Positions 1-10,951 are shown, counted from the stretch's first letter. The stretch is 64,000 nt of DNA from Myxococcales bacterium (GCA_003142855.1 PLNW01000136.1:62001-126000); one strand, 5' to 3'. Translations and numbers: made by a program. The notes: generated by a model from the letters alone, not told the origin.

Positions 1-72
1 GTCGAGCGCCGCGCGCGACAGGCGCTCGCGCACCTCGCGCTCGAACATGGCGATGCGCAAGGCACGCGCCAT
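1..72 (-). CDS. 5' end of an unidentified gene, cut by the window edge
   Basis: On the minus strand an ATG at 72 opens a frame that runs off the left edge (MARALRIAMFEREVRERL...). Only 24 codons are visible, helical and Arg-rich, so no family can be named. There is no clear Shine-Dalgarno sequence, and the frame stays open upstream of the ATG, so the start may lie further out. It would be co-directional with the membrane protein gene ending at 220. Confidence 0.3.
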   Translation of the reverse strand, partial: MARALRIAMFEREVRERLSRAALD

Positions 73-219
73 GGGGCGAAGAAGAAGTGATTGCCCGGCG
101 CGCTTGGGACGCGCCGGGTTCTCGGCTGCTGATGCGGAACACGACTCTGTAAGGCTATGTCGTGCCATGTAGATAGATGTAGGATAAAGCGAAAGCGCCG
201 AGACACCAAATTTTCTGAT

Positions 220-966
220 CTACGAGACTTCCACCTTCGCTTCCGGATCGAACGGATTGGTCCGCACAGCGAGGGAGAAGAGGTAGGCGTACGTAGACCG
301 CAGATGCTGCATGTGTCGCAGCCACTCCCTGACCAGCCAGTCGTAGGCGCGTTTTATGTCGTTCTCGAGGTGCATGCGATCCGCGTCGGGCAAGTTGGCC
401 ACGCTGGGCCGATGGGCCAGCTCGTCAGCCAGGTGGAACACCGACCACAGCATCTCGGTCAGGGTCTCGTGCTCAAGCAGGTTGGGGTTCTCAAGCAGGC
501 GCAGCAAGAAGTCGCGCTGTTGTTCAAGCGTGATCTTCAACAGAGCCAGATCGCCCCGGCCTGCCTCGATCGCAGGTTCGTGGCCTCGCAGCACGGTTTG
601 CATTTTCGCAAAGTGCGCTTCAGTCCAAGCCCCGTCGATCCTGAGATGTTTGCGCACGTCTTCCGCTCGCCCGTCGAACGCAGAAAGCAGCCGTAGCAGC
701 GGGGTGCCGACGTGACTGAAGAAGACACCGACGGCCACGTTCAGCTTTCTCCGATTCGCCTGGCGTTCACGTGCATTGAGCAGCTGATCAAAGACGAGGG
801 TGGCCATCACCGCCTGCACGAACAGGAAGGCGACGTCCATCAGCAGGTAGAAGACGATGTCGTGGGCGTTGCGGAAGATGACCCAGTGGAGCGCATAGGC
901 CGCTGCCGACGGCAGCAGCAGCAAGACGGCGAGTAGGATCTTGTGGCGTGATTCGCGGCTTTTCAC
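220..966 (-). CDS. Two-helix membrane protein of unknown function
   Basis: Encodes 248 residues. Two hydrophobic segments (about residues 9-28 and 36-58) form an N-terminal membrane hairpin, followed by a soluble, charged, helical domain of about 190 residues with no motif I recognise. The most likely topology puts the helical domain in the cytoplasm, because Arg/Lys residues directly follow the second helix. It starts back to back with the Ser/Thr kinase gene on the other strand, with about 90 bases between the two starts. I do not recognise the family; it could be a sensor or scaffold, but nothing in the sequence shows that. Confidence 0.7.
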   Translation of the reverse strand: MKSRESRHKILLAVLLLLPSAAAYALHWVIFRNAHDIVFYLLMDVAFLFVQAVMATLVFDQLLNARERQANRRKLNVAVGVFFSHVGTPLLRLLSAFDGRAEDVRKHLRIDGAWTEAHFAKMQTVLRGHEPAIEAGRGDLALLKITLEQQRDFLLRLLENPNLLEHETLTEMLWSVFHLADELAHRPSVANLPDADRMHLENDIKRAYDWLVREWLRHMQHLRSTYAYLFSLAVRTNPFDPEAKVEVS

Positions 967-1058
967 CGGGCCAGGTTACATCGAAGTGGGGCCGGCGTGA
1001 TAACATGAACCCTGGCTGTCGGTGAGTATCTCCGGCGCCTCGATGACTGGGAGGCTAC

Positions 1059-3296
1059 GTGGAACGACCCTCCACACAACGCAACCGCACCGACACGGGC
1101 AGCATGCAACCCATGCTGCCGCCGGGCGAGATCATCCCGAACACGCGCTATCGCATTGTCACCCGTGTGGGCGCGGGTGCCATGGGCGCGGTCTATCTGG
1201 CCGAGCATGTGGACCTGGAAAAGCGCGTGGCGCTCAAGACGTTGCACGCGGCCAGCGCACGCGACCCCAAGGCCATCGAACGCTTTCGTCAAGAAGCCCG
1301 CGCAGCCTCGAAGATCGGCAATCCCAACATCTGCGACGTCACCGACTTTGGCGAGTTGCCGGACGGCCAGGTCTTCTTCGTGATGGAGTACATCGACGGG
1401 CCGAGCCTGCGCGCCGAGATAGAGCAGCACGGGCGCATCGGGATCGAGCGGAGCATCGCGATCTTGCGCCAGGTGTGCAAGGCGCTGGGGGCGGCCCATG
1501 GCAAGGGCATCGTTCACCTGGACGTGAAGCCTGACAACATCATGCTGGCGGCAAGGGACCGCCGGCACGACCTGGTCAAAGTCGTGGATTTCGGCATCGC
1601 CGGCCTGGTCAGCGCCGAGCCCGCCCCCGCGGGCAGGCCCGCCGAGGAGAAGTTGGTCGGTACGCCTGACTACCTGGCTCCCGAGCGCATCCGCGGCAAG
1701 CCCTACGATCACCGCGCTGACGTCTATTCGCTGGGGGCCATGGCCTACGAAATGCTGACCGGCGTCTGCCCCTTCTGGGACAAAGACGTCATGACCACGG
1801 TGGCCAACCACCTCACGCAAAAGCCCCAGCCCCTGCGCCAGCGCGCGCCCGAGGCCAAGATCTCGGCGGAGCTGGACACGCTGGTGTTGCAGATGTTGGA
1901 AAAGAATCCGGCGGGGCGACCGCAGAACATGGCGGTGGTCGAGGCCATGCTGTGCGATGCCCAGATCGCGGCGCACGTGCAGACAGAGTGGGACGACCTG
2001 GAACTGCCCGAGGTGGACGAAGCCTGGCGGAAGAAACTGGCCGACCATATGCCGTCTCCGCGCTCCCGCCGCTTGCGCCGTCTGGCCTTGGGTCTTGCCG
2101 TGGTGGCCATCCTGGGATTGGGCGCAGCGCTGTTCTTTGGTCTGCGGCGGCCCAAGGAGATCGTCGCGTACACGCCGGTGTTTGTCGAGATCACCAAGAC
2201 CGACGAGGCTGAAACCGTGGCGCCATTTCTGCGCAAGGCCGCCGCTGCCGCCGAGGCCGAACACTACTTGCAGCCGGTCGAAGCATCCGCCCTGCGCAAC
2301 ATCGAAGGGGCGGAGCAGGAGGCGCATCGCTTGGGCACGACCTCGGGGGGAGCCGCTTCTTTGCGCCGCATTTATGGCAATCAGTTCCGCAGTCTGGGCA
2401 ATGCTCTCCTCGCAGCGGGTCTTTCCGACCTGGCAGAACTGCGTTTTCGCGAAGCCCTGCGCTTCCTTCCCGGCGACACCGAGCTGCGCGCGCGCGTGGC
2501 GCAAGCCGCGGATTCCCACCGCGTGGGAGAAGAGACAGCGGGCTCGGCGCTGAAACCGTCCCATGAAGACCCCGTTCGCAGCGCTGCCGCGAACCTGTTC
2601 GCAGCGATGATCAGCGGTCATTTCACCGCGGCCCGGACCCACCTGGCGAAGCTGCTGGAGGTGGACAAGCAAGGAACCCAGGTTGCCCGCTTGTCGGATG
2701 AATTCCGCAGACGGGCGCAGGAGCAATGGGACAGCGGCAAAAAAACCGATGCCAGGCCCTACTATCAGGTCGTTTCCGAGCTTGATCCCAAGGATCTCGT
2801 CGCGCAGGAAAGGGCGAAGAGCCCTTCTTCCGCGGAGACCGAAGCATCCGCTGAGAGCACGCCTGAGTCGGGCAAACCCGTACGCAAGAAAACCGGCGCC
2901 GAGACACCCGAGGAGTCACCACGCGACCATGTTCGGGCCTCGCGCACCGCCAGCGAAGGACGGGAGGCCCTGTCGCAAGGCAACCTGGATCGTGCCCAAG
3001 ACGCCTTCGACCGCGCGGTTCGCGCTGACCCTGCCAATCCCGAGGCGGTCGCCGGATTGGCCGAGGTGGCCTTTGAACGCGCCCGCTACGTGGAGGCTTT
3101 GGACTACGCCCGAAGGGCGGTTGCCTTTCGTCCCAAGACAGCCCGCTACCAAGTCATCTTGGGTGACGCCTACTTCAAGCTGCTGCGCTACGATGAAGCC
3201 TTGGCATCCTATCAGCGCGCCAGCACGCTATCGCCCCAGGATGAGGGAGTGAAGGCCCGCATCGCTCGCGCGCAGGCGAAACTGGGGAAAATCTAG
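1059..3296 (+). CDS. Membrane-anchored Ser/Thr protein kinase with C-terminal TPRs
   Basis: 745 residues. The kinase domain covers about residues 28-300: glycine loop GAGAMG near residue 38, the ATP lysine in VALK (K60), catalytic loop HLDVKPDN at 153-160 and DFG at 177-179. The catalytic loop has Leu instead of Arg before Asp, so this is a non-RD kinase, whose activity usually does not depend on activation-loop phosphorylation. One transmembrane helix lies near 338-360, followed by a long extracytoplasmic part ending in tetratricopeptide repeats (about 620-745). The layout fits a PknB-type signalling kinase whose exported TPR domain binds a partner. The start could be Met16 at 1104. Its stop codon overlaps that of the convergent PEGA gene. 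Confidence 0.93.
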   Translation: MERPSTQRNRTDTGSMQPMLPPGEIIPNTRYRIVTRVGAGAMGAVYLAEHVDLEKRVALKTLHAASARDPKAIERFRQEARAASKIGNPNICDVTDFGELPDGQVFFVMEYIDGPSLRAEIEQHGRIGIERSIAILRQVCKALGAAHGKGIVHLDVKPDNIMLAARDRRHDLVKVVDFGIAGLVSAEPAPAGRPAEEKLVGTPDYLAPERIRGKPYDHRADVYSLGAMAYEMLTGVCPFWDKDVMTTVANHLTQKPQPLRQRAPEAKISAELDTLVLQMLEKNPAGRPQNMAVVEAMLCDAQIAAHVQTEWDDLELPEVDEAWRKKLADHMPSPRSRRLRRLALGLAVVAILGLGAALFFGLRRPKEIVAYTPVFVEITKTDEAETVAPFLRKAAAAAEAEHYLQPVEASALRNIEGAEQEAHRLGTTSGGAASLRRIYGNQFRSLGNALLAAGLSDLAELRFREALRFLPGDTELRARVAQAADSHRVGEETAGSALKPSHEDPVRSAAANLFAAMISGHFTAARTHLAKLLEVDKQGTQVARLSDEFRRRAQEQWDSGKKTDARPYYQVVSELDPKDLVAQERAKSPSSAETEASAESTPESGKPVRKKTGAETPEESPRDHVRASRTASEGREALSQGNLDRAQDAFDRAVRADPANPEAVAGLAEVAFERARYVEALDYARRAVAFRPKTARYQVILGDAYFKLLRYDEALASYQRASTLSPQDEGVKARIARAQAKLGKI

Positions 3297-4291
3297 AACG
3301 TACGGGTCAGGCCGAAGCCCAGCGTGGTCGCGCCCGAGCGTGGTGCGAGGTAGAGAAAGACCCCGCCCAGGGTGGCTGCTGCCGCGCCGGTGCCCACCAT
3401 GGCCGCGCCCCACCACTTGGTAGAACGAACCCAGGGACAGTGGCCGTAGGGATCTTTCTCGCTGGCACTGCATGCGATCTCGTCGCGGTCGAAAGCCATC
3501 GTGATGATGCCACTGACCAGCAAGACCACCCCACCGGCCAGGGTGGCAAGACCCACGGTGCGATGGGGGAAGTGCGAAGGGATCGCCACCAAATCCAGGT
3601 CCATGCCCTCGTCCACGCCACCGACCGCCGTGAGGGTCCGCTCCAGAGTGTTGTAGCCGCGCATGAGCAAGCGCAGGTGGTGCACGCCGCCAGCCAGTTC
3701 CACATCGAGTGGCGTAACACCGACGATCTTGCCGTCTATCTCCACGGTGGCCGATGTCGGGCGGGATCTGACGACAAAGCGGGCCGGCGCTCGCGCCACG
3801 GTTTCCAGTCTTTCGCGCAGCGCCGAGGCTGCCAACCCCATCTTCTCGCCGGCTTCTTCGACCCCGCAGGTTTCGCAGCGTTCGCGGTTGCTGGCCAGCA
3901 CGGCGCCGGTTCGCCCGTTGATGATGTCCATGGTCACCACGTAGGTCTTGTTGTTTTCGCTGACCTTGGCACCGATGAGGTAGCTGGCGGACAGCGCGGA
4001 GGCCATGGCAGGAAAACAGGAGGCATCGCGACAGCTGGCCAGGGCCAGCTGGGGACCGACCAGCTTGTTCTGGACGTCATCCTCCGACAGCACTTCGAAA
4101 TGGACGGCAGACAGGCCTTCGTACAGGCGCCGAGCGAAGAGTTGTTGAAGGACCTTGGGAATCTTTCCCTCGAACTCCAAACGGACCACGGCCACCCTTT
4201 GGGTGGCGCTTGCCTCCGGCTGGGCAAGGGCCGGGGACGCAAACACCGTGCTGAGGCAGAAGAGGGTGCAAAGGCGCACCAGGGTCAACAT
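3293..4291 (-). CDS. Exported PEGA-domain protein with C-terminal membrane segments
   Basis: 332 residues when started at the ATG at 4291, which puts a normal signal peptide (ending near ASPALAQ) at the N-terminus; the frame is open for 53 more codons upstream, but these look non-coding. The first half resembles the curli-assembly/TolB-like fold seen in Myxococcota proteins that scan a short peptide for a cysteine pair (CETCGVEE). A PEGA domain (about residues 190-250: ATVEIDGKIVGVTPLDVEL) follows, typical of surface-layer or kinase-associated proteins. Two hydrophobic segments close the protein. Convergent with the kinase gene; their stops share a CTAG, so both terminate in the same four bases. 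Function beyond envelope location is inferred. Confidence 0.8.
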   Translation of the reverse strand: MLTLVRLCTLFCLSTVFASPALAQPEASATQRVAVVRLEFEGKIPKVLQQLFARRLYEGLSAVHFEVLSEDDVQNKLVGPQLALASCRDASCFPAMASALSASYLIGAKVSENNKTYVVTMDIINGRTGAVLASNRERCETCGVEEAGEKMGLAASALRERLETVARAPARFVVRSRPTSATVEIDGKIVGVTPLDVELAGGVHHLRLLMRGYNTLERTLTAVGGVDEGMDLDLVAIPSHFPHRTVGLATLAGGVVLLVSGIITMAFDRDEIACSASEKDPYGHCPWVRSTKWWGAAMVGTGAAAATLGGVFLYLAPRSGATTLGFGLTRTF

Positions 4292-4373
4292 CAGAGGCAC
4301 ATTGTACAAGGAACCGGCCCGCGGAACATCATTGCTGCTAGGATATTCAAAACCTTGGCGACGGAGGTCTGGC

Positions 4374-4889
4374 TTGAAACGAAAATGCAGTCTCTGCGCG
4401 ACGCTGGCGATGCTCCTCGGGGTGACGGGGGCCGGATGCCGTGAATCCAATCCGGCCTATGTGCGGACGGTCGACGCCGCGAAAGAGAGACACTCAACAG
4501 CCAGTGCCGATCTGGCGGCACCGGCGGACAAGGTCAGCGTGGACAGCGAGTTTGCCGACCGTGCCTTGCCGAACCTGGACGGTCGCTCTGCGGAGGTGGC
4601 GACGGACACGAGCGTCGCCGATGCATCGCCAGACGAGTCGGCAGGCCTGCCCGACGCTTCAATGGATGGAACAAGTGAGGCTGGGGCTGATTCCCTGCTT
4701 GATGCCAGCGATGCCCGGATTGCAGGGGACGCCGTCGATGCCCCACCGGGGATTGGGGACGTCGGAGGTGCGGGGCTGGACACGAACGTAGGCCAGAGTG
4801 TCGACGTGGCTGTGAGCATGGACGTGGAAGGGGATCTAAACCCGGACGTGGAAGGGGATGCGGGCGTGGACGTGGACGCCGGGGATTGA
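4374..4889 (+). CDS. Acidic Asp-rich lipoprotein
   Basis: 171 residues from a TTG start at 4374 that is preceded by GGAGG at a spacing of six bases. A short Lys/Arg start, a hydrophobic stretch and VTGAGC form a lipoprotein signal, though the residue three before the cysteine is Gly rather than the usual Leu. The mature part is a low-complexity acidic chain, full of Asp, Ala, Ser and Val, with an imprecise repeat DVEGD near its end. Such Asp-rich tails are common as stalks of myxobacterial lipoproteins, but here no folded domain follows before the stop, so the protein may be a truncated stalk. Divergent from the PEGA gene. Confidence 0.6.
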   Translation: MKRKCSLCATLAMLLGVTGAGCRESNPAYVRTVDAAKERHSTASADLAAPADKVSVDSEFADRALPNLDGRSAEVATDTSVADASPDESAGLPDASMDGTSEAGADSLLDASDARIAGDAVDAPPGIGDVGGAGLDTNVGQSVDVAVSMDVEGDLNPDVEGDAGVDVDAGD

Positions 4890-4898
4890 GCACCCATG

Positions 4899-6698
4899 TC
4901 AGAATCGGCAGTGCTCCTTCAGCTCTTCAAAGCGGGCGTCCGAGGGCATTAGGTTCTCCAACTCGGCGAAACGCAGTTGCACCCGCTCGGAGGCTTGCTT
5001 GTCGCAGGCCCAGACCGCGTCGATGTACGAGCGCCAGCCGAGATAGCCGCGCGCCTGCGGGTCGGACTTCGCTTCGGCCAGCATCCATGGTGCCAGCGCG
5101 TCTGCAGGCGAGTTGCCGACAAGAGATGGCGCCCAGAGTTCCCCCGCGGGCACGAGTTGCTTGCGCAGTTCCAGGGGCATCACAACATCCGGCTCGATGC
5201 GCACGGGCCGGCTTGCGTCCAAGGCGCGCAACGCCTCGACGGAGAATTCTCCTTGGCGGTAGGCCTCGATGCTAGCCGCCAGGTCGGGCTCGGCCAGTGA
5301 CACCCGCTCGGCATAGCCAGGCCCGCCCACGAAAGCCAGATGGGCCCAGGCCACGTCAGGCCGGCGCGCTTCCACCAAGCGCTGGTACCCGACCAGGAAC
5401 GCGGTTTCGAAGTGGTTGGTCAGCAGGGCCGCTCGCGGCGGCAGATGCGCCAACATTTGGCCGGTCGCTGCGTCGGCCGCGGTCGAGTCGCGCAGACCTG
5501 GGTACTGGTTCGGTTGGGGAAAGCGGCTGATTGCCAGCACGAGCAGCAGCCCAGCCAGCAGCGGGCGCAAACGCGTGAGGCGAAACACCGTCAGGCCAAA
5601 CAAGATGGCGGCCCCGGAAAATACCGCAACCAACGCAAAGGCAACTCCCAGGTAACCGCGGTTGTCGGGATTGGCCGGGGCCAGACCGCCAATCAGGGCT
5701 GCCACCATCGAGCCTGCCGCTGCCACCAACAAGGCAAGCCCTGGGCCGCGCGAACGCGCACGCCGGAGCAAGAAGTAGAGGCCAGCGGGCGCGAGCAAGG
5801 CAAAGACCTCGCCCAGCTCCTCCAGGGGAAGAAACGGCAGATCTTCGGGCGTCGCTTGCCCTTGCACCACGGCCTGCTTGACCGCGAAGGTGTGCGCCGA
5901 AACCACCCACCACAGACCGCGGAGCGAGCGGGCGTCGCCCCACACCACGTTGTTCGCGCCGTGATCAGGCGCGCCGAAGAGCGCGGCCGCGCGCAGGGGC
6001 AGATACGCGTGGATCGCCATGCCGGCCAAGAAAGCCAGCAGGGCCAGACCAATCAGGCGACCGCGATTCTCGGCCAGCAAGGGCAGCGCGGCCACCACGG
6101 CGCCCAGGCCGATCAATCCCGCGAGCAGCGAGTGGTTGGCCACGCCCAGACCGATGAGCACCGCAGCCAGCAGCGCGAGCCGGGCATCGCGGCCGCGCGC
6201 CGCACGCACAGCCAGCCACAGTGCCGCCAGCGACAGCGCGGTCTGCAAGGCGTAGACCTCGGCCCGGTTGCACACGATCACCACGCCAGGCGCGAAAGCA
6301 AACATCACGGCAATAGCAGCAGCGGCCAGCACACGCGTGACGGGATTCAGTTTCTCCTCGGGGTCGAGCCAATCCGCCGCATCCAGGCTCAAGGCGTAGA
6401 CCAGGAGCGCGGCCAGCGCACCTGCCACGGCTTGCGAGAGGGCCGCTCGAAAGGCGACGTTGCCCAGCGGCAACAGATCGAAGAACTTCCCCCACAAGAG
6501 GGCCGTTACCTCGCCCGGCGGATGCGCCACCCCCAGGCCAAAGGTAGCCGCCGCCAGCTCGGCCGAATCGAGGAAATAGGGGGCAGGCGCAGCAGCCAGG
6601 GCGTAGGCCACGAAGGCCAGCGCGGCCACGAGCAAGGCGCCCCAGGCGCGTAGTATAGTCGCGTGGGGAGCCGGCGAGCTTCGCTCGCCGCGGACCAT
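4899..6698 (-). CDS. DUF2723-family polytopic membrane protein, probable glycosyltransferase-C-like
   Basis: About 599 residues. The N-terminal half has a dozen hydrophobic helices and the hallmark DUF2723 start, PYFLDSAELAAATFGLGVAHPPG near residues 40-62, where the acidic residue after the first helix and the HPPG loop are typical. DUF2723 proteins are related to GT-C glycosyltransferases such as the O-mannosyl-transferase-like TMEM260. The C-terminal 200 residues form a soluble domain that may bind the acceptor. The only ATG that fits (6698) lies inside the 72-nt repeat at 6661-6732; TTG at 6635 or GTG at 6629 are the alternatives outside it. The gene points away from the sigma-54 regulator. 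The transferred sugar is unknown. Confidence 0.85.
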   Translation of the reverse strand: MVRGERSSPAPHATILRAWGALLVAALAFVAYALAAAPAPYFLDSAELAAATFGLGVAHPPGEVTALLWGKFFDLLPLGNVAFRAALSQAVAGALAALLVYALSLDAADWLDPEEKLNPVTRVLAAAAIAVMFAFAPGVVIVCNRAEVYALQTALSLAALWLAVRAARGRDARLALLAAVLIGLGVANHSLLAGLIGLGAVVAALPLLAENRGRLIGLALLAFLAGMAIHAYLPLRAAALFGAPDHGANNVVWGDARSLRGLWWVVSAHTFAVKQAVVQGQATPEDLPFLPLEELGEVFALLAPAGLYFLLRRARSRGPGLALLVAAAGSMVAALIGGLAPANPDNRGYLGVAFALVAVFSGAAILFGLTVFRLTRLRPLLAGLLLVLAISRFPQPNQYPGLRDSTAADAATGQMLAHLPPRAALLTNHFETAFLVGYQRLVEARRPDVAWAHLAFVGGPGYAERVSLAEPDLAASIEAYRQGEFSVEALRALDASRPVRIEPDVVMPLELRKQLVPAGELWAPSLVGNSPADALAPWMLAEAKSDPQARGYLGWRSYIDAVWACDKQASERVQLRFAELENLMPSDARFEELKEHCRF

Positions 6699-6732
6699 CG
6701 CGGGAGGGGTTGGGAACCCTTTCAGGGTTCCC
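6661..6732 (-). repeat. 72-nt double-hairpin element, copy 1
   Basis: Read on the minus strand, the element begins with GGGAACCCT-GAA-AGGGTTCCC (9-bp stem, 3-nt loop), continues through a linker ending in GCGATGGTCCG, forms CGGCGAGC-GAA-GCTCGCCG (8-bp stem) and ends GGCTCCCCACGC. It is the same length as the copies at 22518 and 29440. The linker ATG is the best start codon of the DUF2723 gene, so the element contributes the 5' end of that gene and its leader hairpin. Confidence 0.85.
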
Positions 6733-6791
6733 AAGTGAAGCTGTCGTTGGCTGTCCACCCGGTTCCTCGACTTTATGTTACCGTCAGGGGC

Positions 6792-8312
<1,521 letters not shown>

Positions 8313-8340
8313 CCCGGCTTCGCCGCCGGAGCATGAGTAA

Positions 8341-9879
8341 ATGAACCTCTGGCAGCGCCTGCTCGATCTGACCAAGGCAGGCCCTTTCACTGGCCCGGGC
8401 ATGAGTCTGCTGACGGCGCTGGGCACGCTAGCCGTGCTCATCTTTCTGCGCCGCCGGCTGCCGCGCGAGAACCGCGATCACGGCGGCGTGTTGCAGATTT
8501 TTCTGGTGATTGGCGCATCGCTGGCCCTGCTGCGCCTGGGCTTGCTCGCGGTAGGTGGCGGGCACCTGGCCTTTGGTCGGGTCATGGCCGTGCTGTCCAC
8601 CTTCTTCGTCGCCATGGGCGCGGTGGGCACGCTAGTCATGGCCATGTTCGAGATCCTTCCGGCACGTGCCAACGTGCATTTTCCGCTCCTGCTGCGCGAT
8701 CTCATCCTGGTTCTGGCCTTTGTGGTGGTGCTCTTCGGCGTGCTCGGGCAGAGCGGCGTCGATGTCACCTCGATGGTGACCACCTCGGCCGTGCTCACCG
8801 CCATCCTGGGTCTCGCGTTGCAGAGCACGCTCACCAACTTGCTGGCCGGCATCCTGCTGCACATGGACCGCTCACTGGGCGTGGGCGACTGGGTGCAGTT
8901 CGGAACCCGCAAGGGACGCATTGCCGAGATTCACTGGCGCTCGACCGTCCTGCGCACCACCGATGGCGACACCGTCATCATTCCCAATGGTCAGCTCACC
9001 GCGCAGGAGGTGCACAACTATTCGCGGCCATCGCCCAACCATCGCGTGTGGCTGAAGATCGGTCTACACTACCGCCACCCGCCCAACCAGGTACGCAAGG
9101 TGTTGGTCGAGGCCGCGCGCGAGACGCCGGGCGTGCTGACCTTCCGCGCGCCTGACTGTTTTCCGGTCGAGTTCGGCGACAGCTCCATCGTCTATGCCTT
9201 GCGCTACTGGATAGACCAGTTCGACCAAGCGTCCGAGATCGAGGGCGAGGTGCGCACGCGCCTCTGGTACGCGGCCGAGCGCGCGGGCCTGGAGATTCCG
9301 TTCCCCATTCACACCGTGATCATGCAAGGCGCGCCAGCGGCCGAGGCTGAACAACGGACGCCCCAGGAACTGGCCGCGCGCGTTTCGGCGTTGCAGCAGG
9401 TGGATTTGTTCGCCACGCTGGAATCCGCCGAGCGGGAGCTGCTGGCGCGCGGTCTTCGCCACCGGCCCTTTGCCGCGGGCGAGGCCATGATTCGCCAGGG
9501 CACGCCCGGCGATTCCATGTTCATCATCGCGCGCGGCGAGGTTGATGTGTCGCTCACCCAGGCGGGCATGAACAAGGTCATCGCCCGCTTGGGTCCCGGC
9601 GATTTCGCGGGCGAGATGTCGCTCATGACCGGGGAACCGCGCGCGGCCACCTGCTTGGCTGCCACTGATGTGATGAGCTTCGAATTGGACCACGCCACCT
9701 TCCAGCAGCTGCTCACCACGCGACCGGCCCTGGCCGATCAAATGTCGTCGCTGCTGGCAACGCGGCAGTCGCACATCGAAAAGAAGGGCGACGAGATGAC
9801 TGCGCAGGCCGCAGCCCAGACCGCCGAGCACGAGAGCCATCTGCTACAGCGCATTCGCAGCTTCTTCGAGCTGAAGTGA
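8341..9879 (+). CDS. MscS-family mechanosensitive channel with cyclic-nucleotide-binding domain
   Basis: 512 residues. Four or five transmembrane helices occupy residues 20-170; the last one (SAVLTAILGLALQSTLTNL) is the MscS pore helix, followed by the beta domain (GDWVQFGTRKGRIAEIHWRS, IIPNGQL) and the alpha/beta vestibule to about residue 330. Residues 370-490 form a Crp-type cNMP domain with GEAMIRQGTPGDSMFIIARG and the phosphate-binding-cassette-like segment GEMSLMTGEPRAATC. Channels of this mixed type (bCNG) are known to be gated by cyclic nucleotide more than by tension. Located directly downstream of the sigma-54 regulator, suggesting co-expression. The ATG overlaps no other gene; start is secure. 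Confidence 0.93.
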   Translation: MNLWQRLLDLTKAGPFTGPGMSLLTALGTLAVLIFLRRRLPRENRDHGGVLQIFLVIGASLALLRLGLLAVGGGHLAFGRVMAVLSTFFVAMGAVGTLVMAMFEILPARANVHFPLLLRDLILVLAFVVVLFGVLGQSGVDVTSMVTTSAVLTAILGLALQSTLTNLLAGILLHMDRSLGVGDWVQFGTRKGRIAEIHWRSTVLRTTDGDTVIIPNGQLTAQEVHNYSRPSPNHRVWLKIGLHYRHPPNQVRKVLVEAARETPGVLTFRAPDCFPVEFGDSSIVYALRYWIDQFDQASEIEGEVRTRLWYAAERAGLEIPFPIHTVIMQGAPAAEAEQRTPQELAARVSALQQVDLFATLESAERELLARGLRHRPFAAGEAMIRQGTPGDSMFIIARGEVDVSLTQAGMNKVIARLGPGDFAGEMSLMTGEPRAATCLAATDVMSFELDHATFQQLLTTRPALADQMSSLLATRQSHIEKKGDEMTAQAAAQTAEHESHLLQRIRSFFELK

Positions 9880-10869
9880 CTAGTGTAACGAATTCCACGC
9901 CGCGAGAATCTTCTCGACCGTGGCGTTGCTGTCCAGACGCTGCTCCTCGGGATGGGCGTCGAGCCAAGCGATGGTGTGGCGCATGCCCTCGGCCAGCGAA
10001 GCCGTGCAGCGGAACTCGGGCACGAAGCGCTTGATCTTGGAGTTGTCGAAGACCAATGAGTGCGCCTTGTCGCCGTGCAGCCCGGCGCCGATGGCGGGAT
10101 CCACTTTGGCGATGAAGTCCGACGGGATGTGGACCAGCTGCGCCTGGGTGCCGGCTGCGGCGGCGATGCATTCGTAGACCTGGTTCCACGACATCACTTC
10201 ATCGGAGGTGATGTGAAAGGCCTCGCCCACGGCGTCGGGCCGGCCCAGCAGGCCGAGCAAGCCCTTGGCAAAGTCACTGGCGTGGGTCATCACCCACAAG
10301 GAAGTCCCGTCTCCGTGAAGCGGCAGGGGCAGCCCCTTGCGCATGCGATGCACCGAGGTGAAGTCGATGCCGAAAGCCGTGGGAATCCAGGTATCGCCGT
10401 AGGTGAACGAAGGTCGCACGATGGTCACCGGGAATCCGTGGCGCTGGTGCGCCTCCGTCAGGAAGCGTTCGGTGGCGATCTTTTTCTGCGCGTACTCCCA
10501 GAAAGGGTTTTCCAGTGGCGTCTCTTCGGTGACGACGTAGTGGCGCGGCGGTTTCTGGTAGACCGTGGCCGTGCTGATGAAGACGTATTGTTTGATCTTG
10601 CCGGCGAACATCTCCACATCGGCGGCCGCCTGCGCGGGGTCGAACACGATCCAGTTGACCACCACGTCGAAGGCCTCGGAAGCCAGCGCCTGCGCCATGG
10701 CGCGACGATCGTTGATGTCGCCGTGGATGGTGCGCACGCCCGCGGGCAGCTCGACCCGACGCTGGCCCCGGTTGAAATGCACCACATCGATGTCGCGCTC
10801 AGCGGCCAGGCGTGAGCACGCGGTCGAGATGTTGCCCGAGCCACCGATAAACAGGACCTTCTTGCTCAT
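9880..10869 (-). CDS. NAD-dependent epimerase/dehydratase family protein
   Basis: 329 residues of the extended short-chain dehydrogenase fold. The N-terminal dinucleotide motif is IGGSGNIS, a variant of GxxGxxG, and the catalytic pair YAQKK (Tyr and Lys) lies near residue 140. The middle carries the usual substrate segment PSFTYGD. Such proteins act on nucleotide sugars or similar ligands; the substrate cannot be told from the sequence. ATG at 10869 places the nucleotide fold at the N-terminus; 26 upstream codons that are open are not expected to be translated. The stop abuts that of the MscS gene (convergent, no gap), and the gene is divergent from the MarR-leuCD operon. Confidence 0.88.
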   Translation of the reverse strand: MSKKVLFIGGSGNISTACSRLAAERDIDVVHFNRGQRRVELPAGVRTIHGDINDRRAMAQALASEAFDVVVNWIVFDPAQAAADVEMFAGKIKQYVFISTATVYQKPPRHYVVTEETPLENPFWEYAQKKIATERFLTEAHQRHGFPVTIVRPSFTYGDTWIPTAFGIDFTSVHRMRKGLPLPLHGDGTSLWVMTHASDFAKGLLGLLGRPDAVGEAFHITSDEVMSWNQVYECIAAAAGTQAQLVHIPSDFIAKVDPAIGAGLHGDKAHSLVFDNSKIKRFVPEFRCTASLAEGMRHTIAWLDAHPEEQRLDSNATVEKILAAWNSLH

Positions 10870-10941
10870 GGCCGGATTCCACCACAACCCAGGCGCAGCG
10901 CACAGGGAATAGTGCAGCCAGAAAGATCTTGCGCTTTTATT

Positions 10942-10951
10942 AACCATGGTT
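10942..10951. promoter_or_regulatory. Palindrome at the start of the MarR gene, candidate operator
   Basis: AACCATGGTT is a perfect 10-bp palindrome in an AT-richer stretch between the divergent epimerase and MarR genes and it contains the first possible ATG of the regulator. MarR dimers bind palindromes near their own promoter, so this is a candidate autoregulatory site. A 10-bp palindrome can occur by chance. Confidence 0.3.

Noticed and set aside
963-2726. 587-codon open frame on the minus strand opposite the kinase
   Set aside because: High-GC antisense shadow of a clearly coding kinase with complete motifs; the frame has no recognisable domain.
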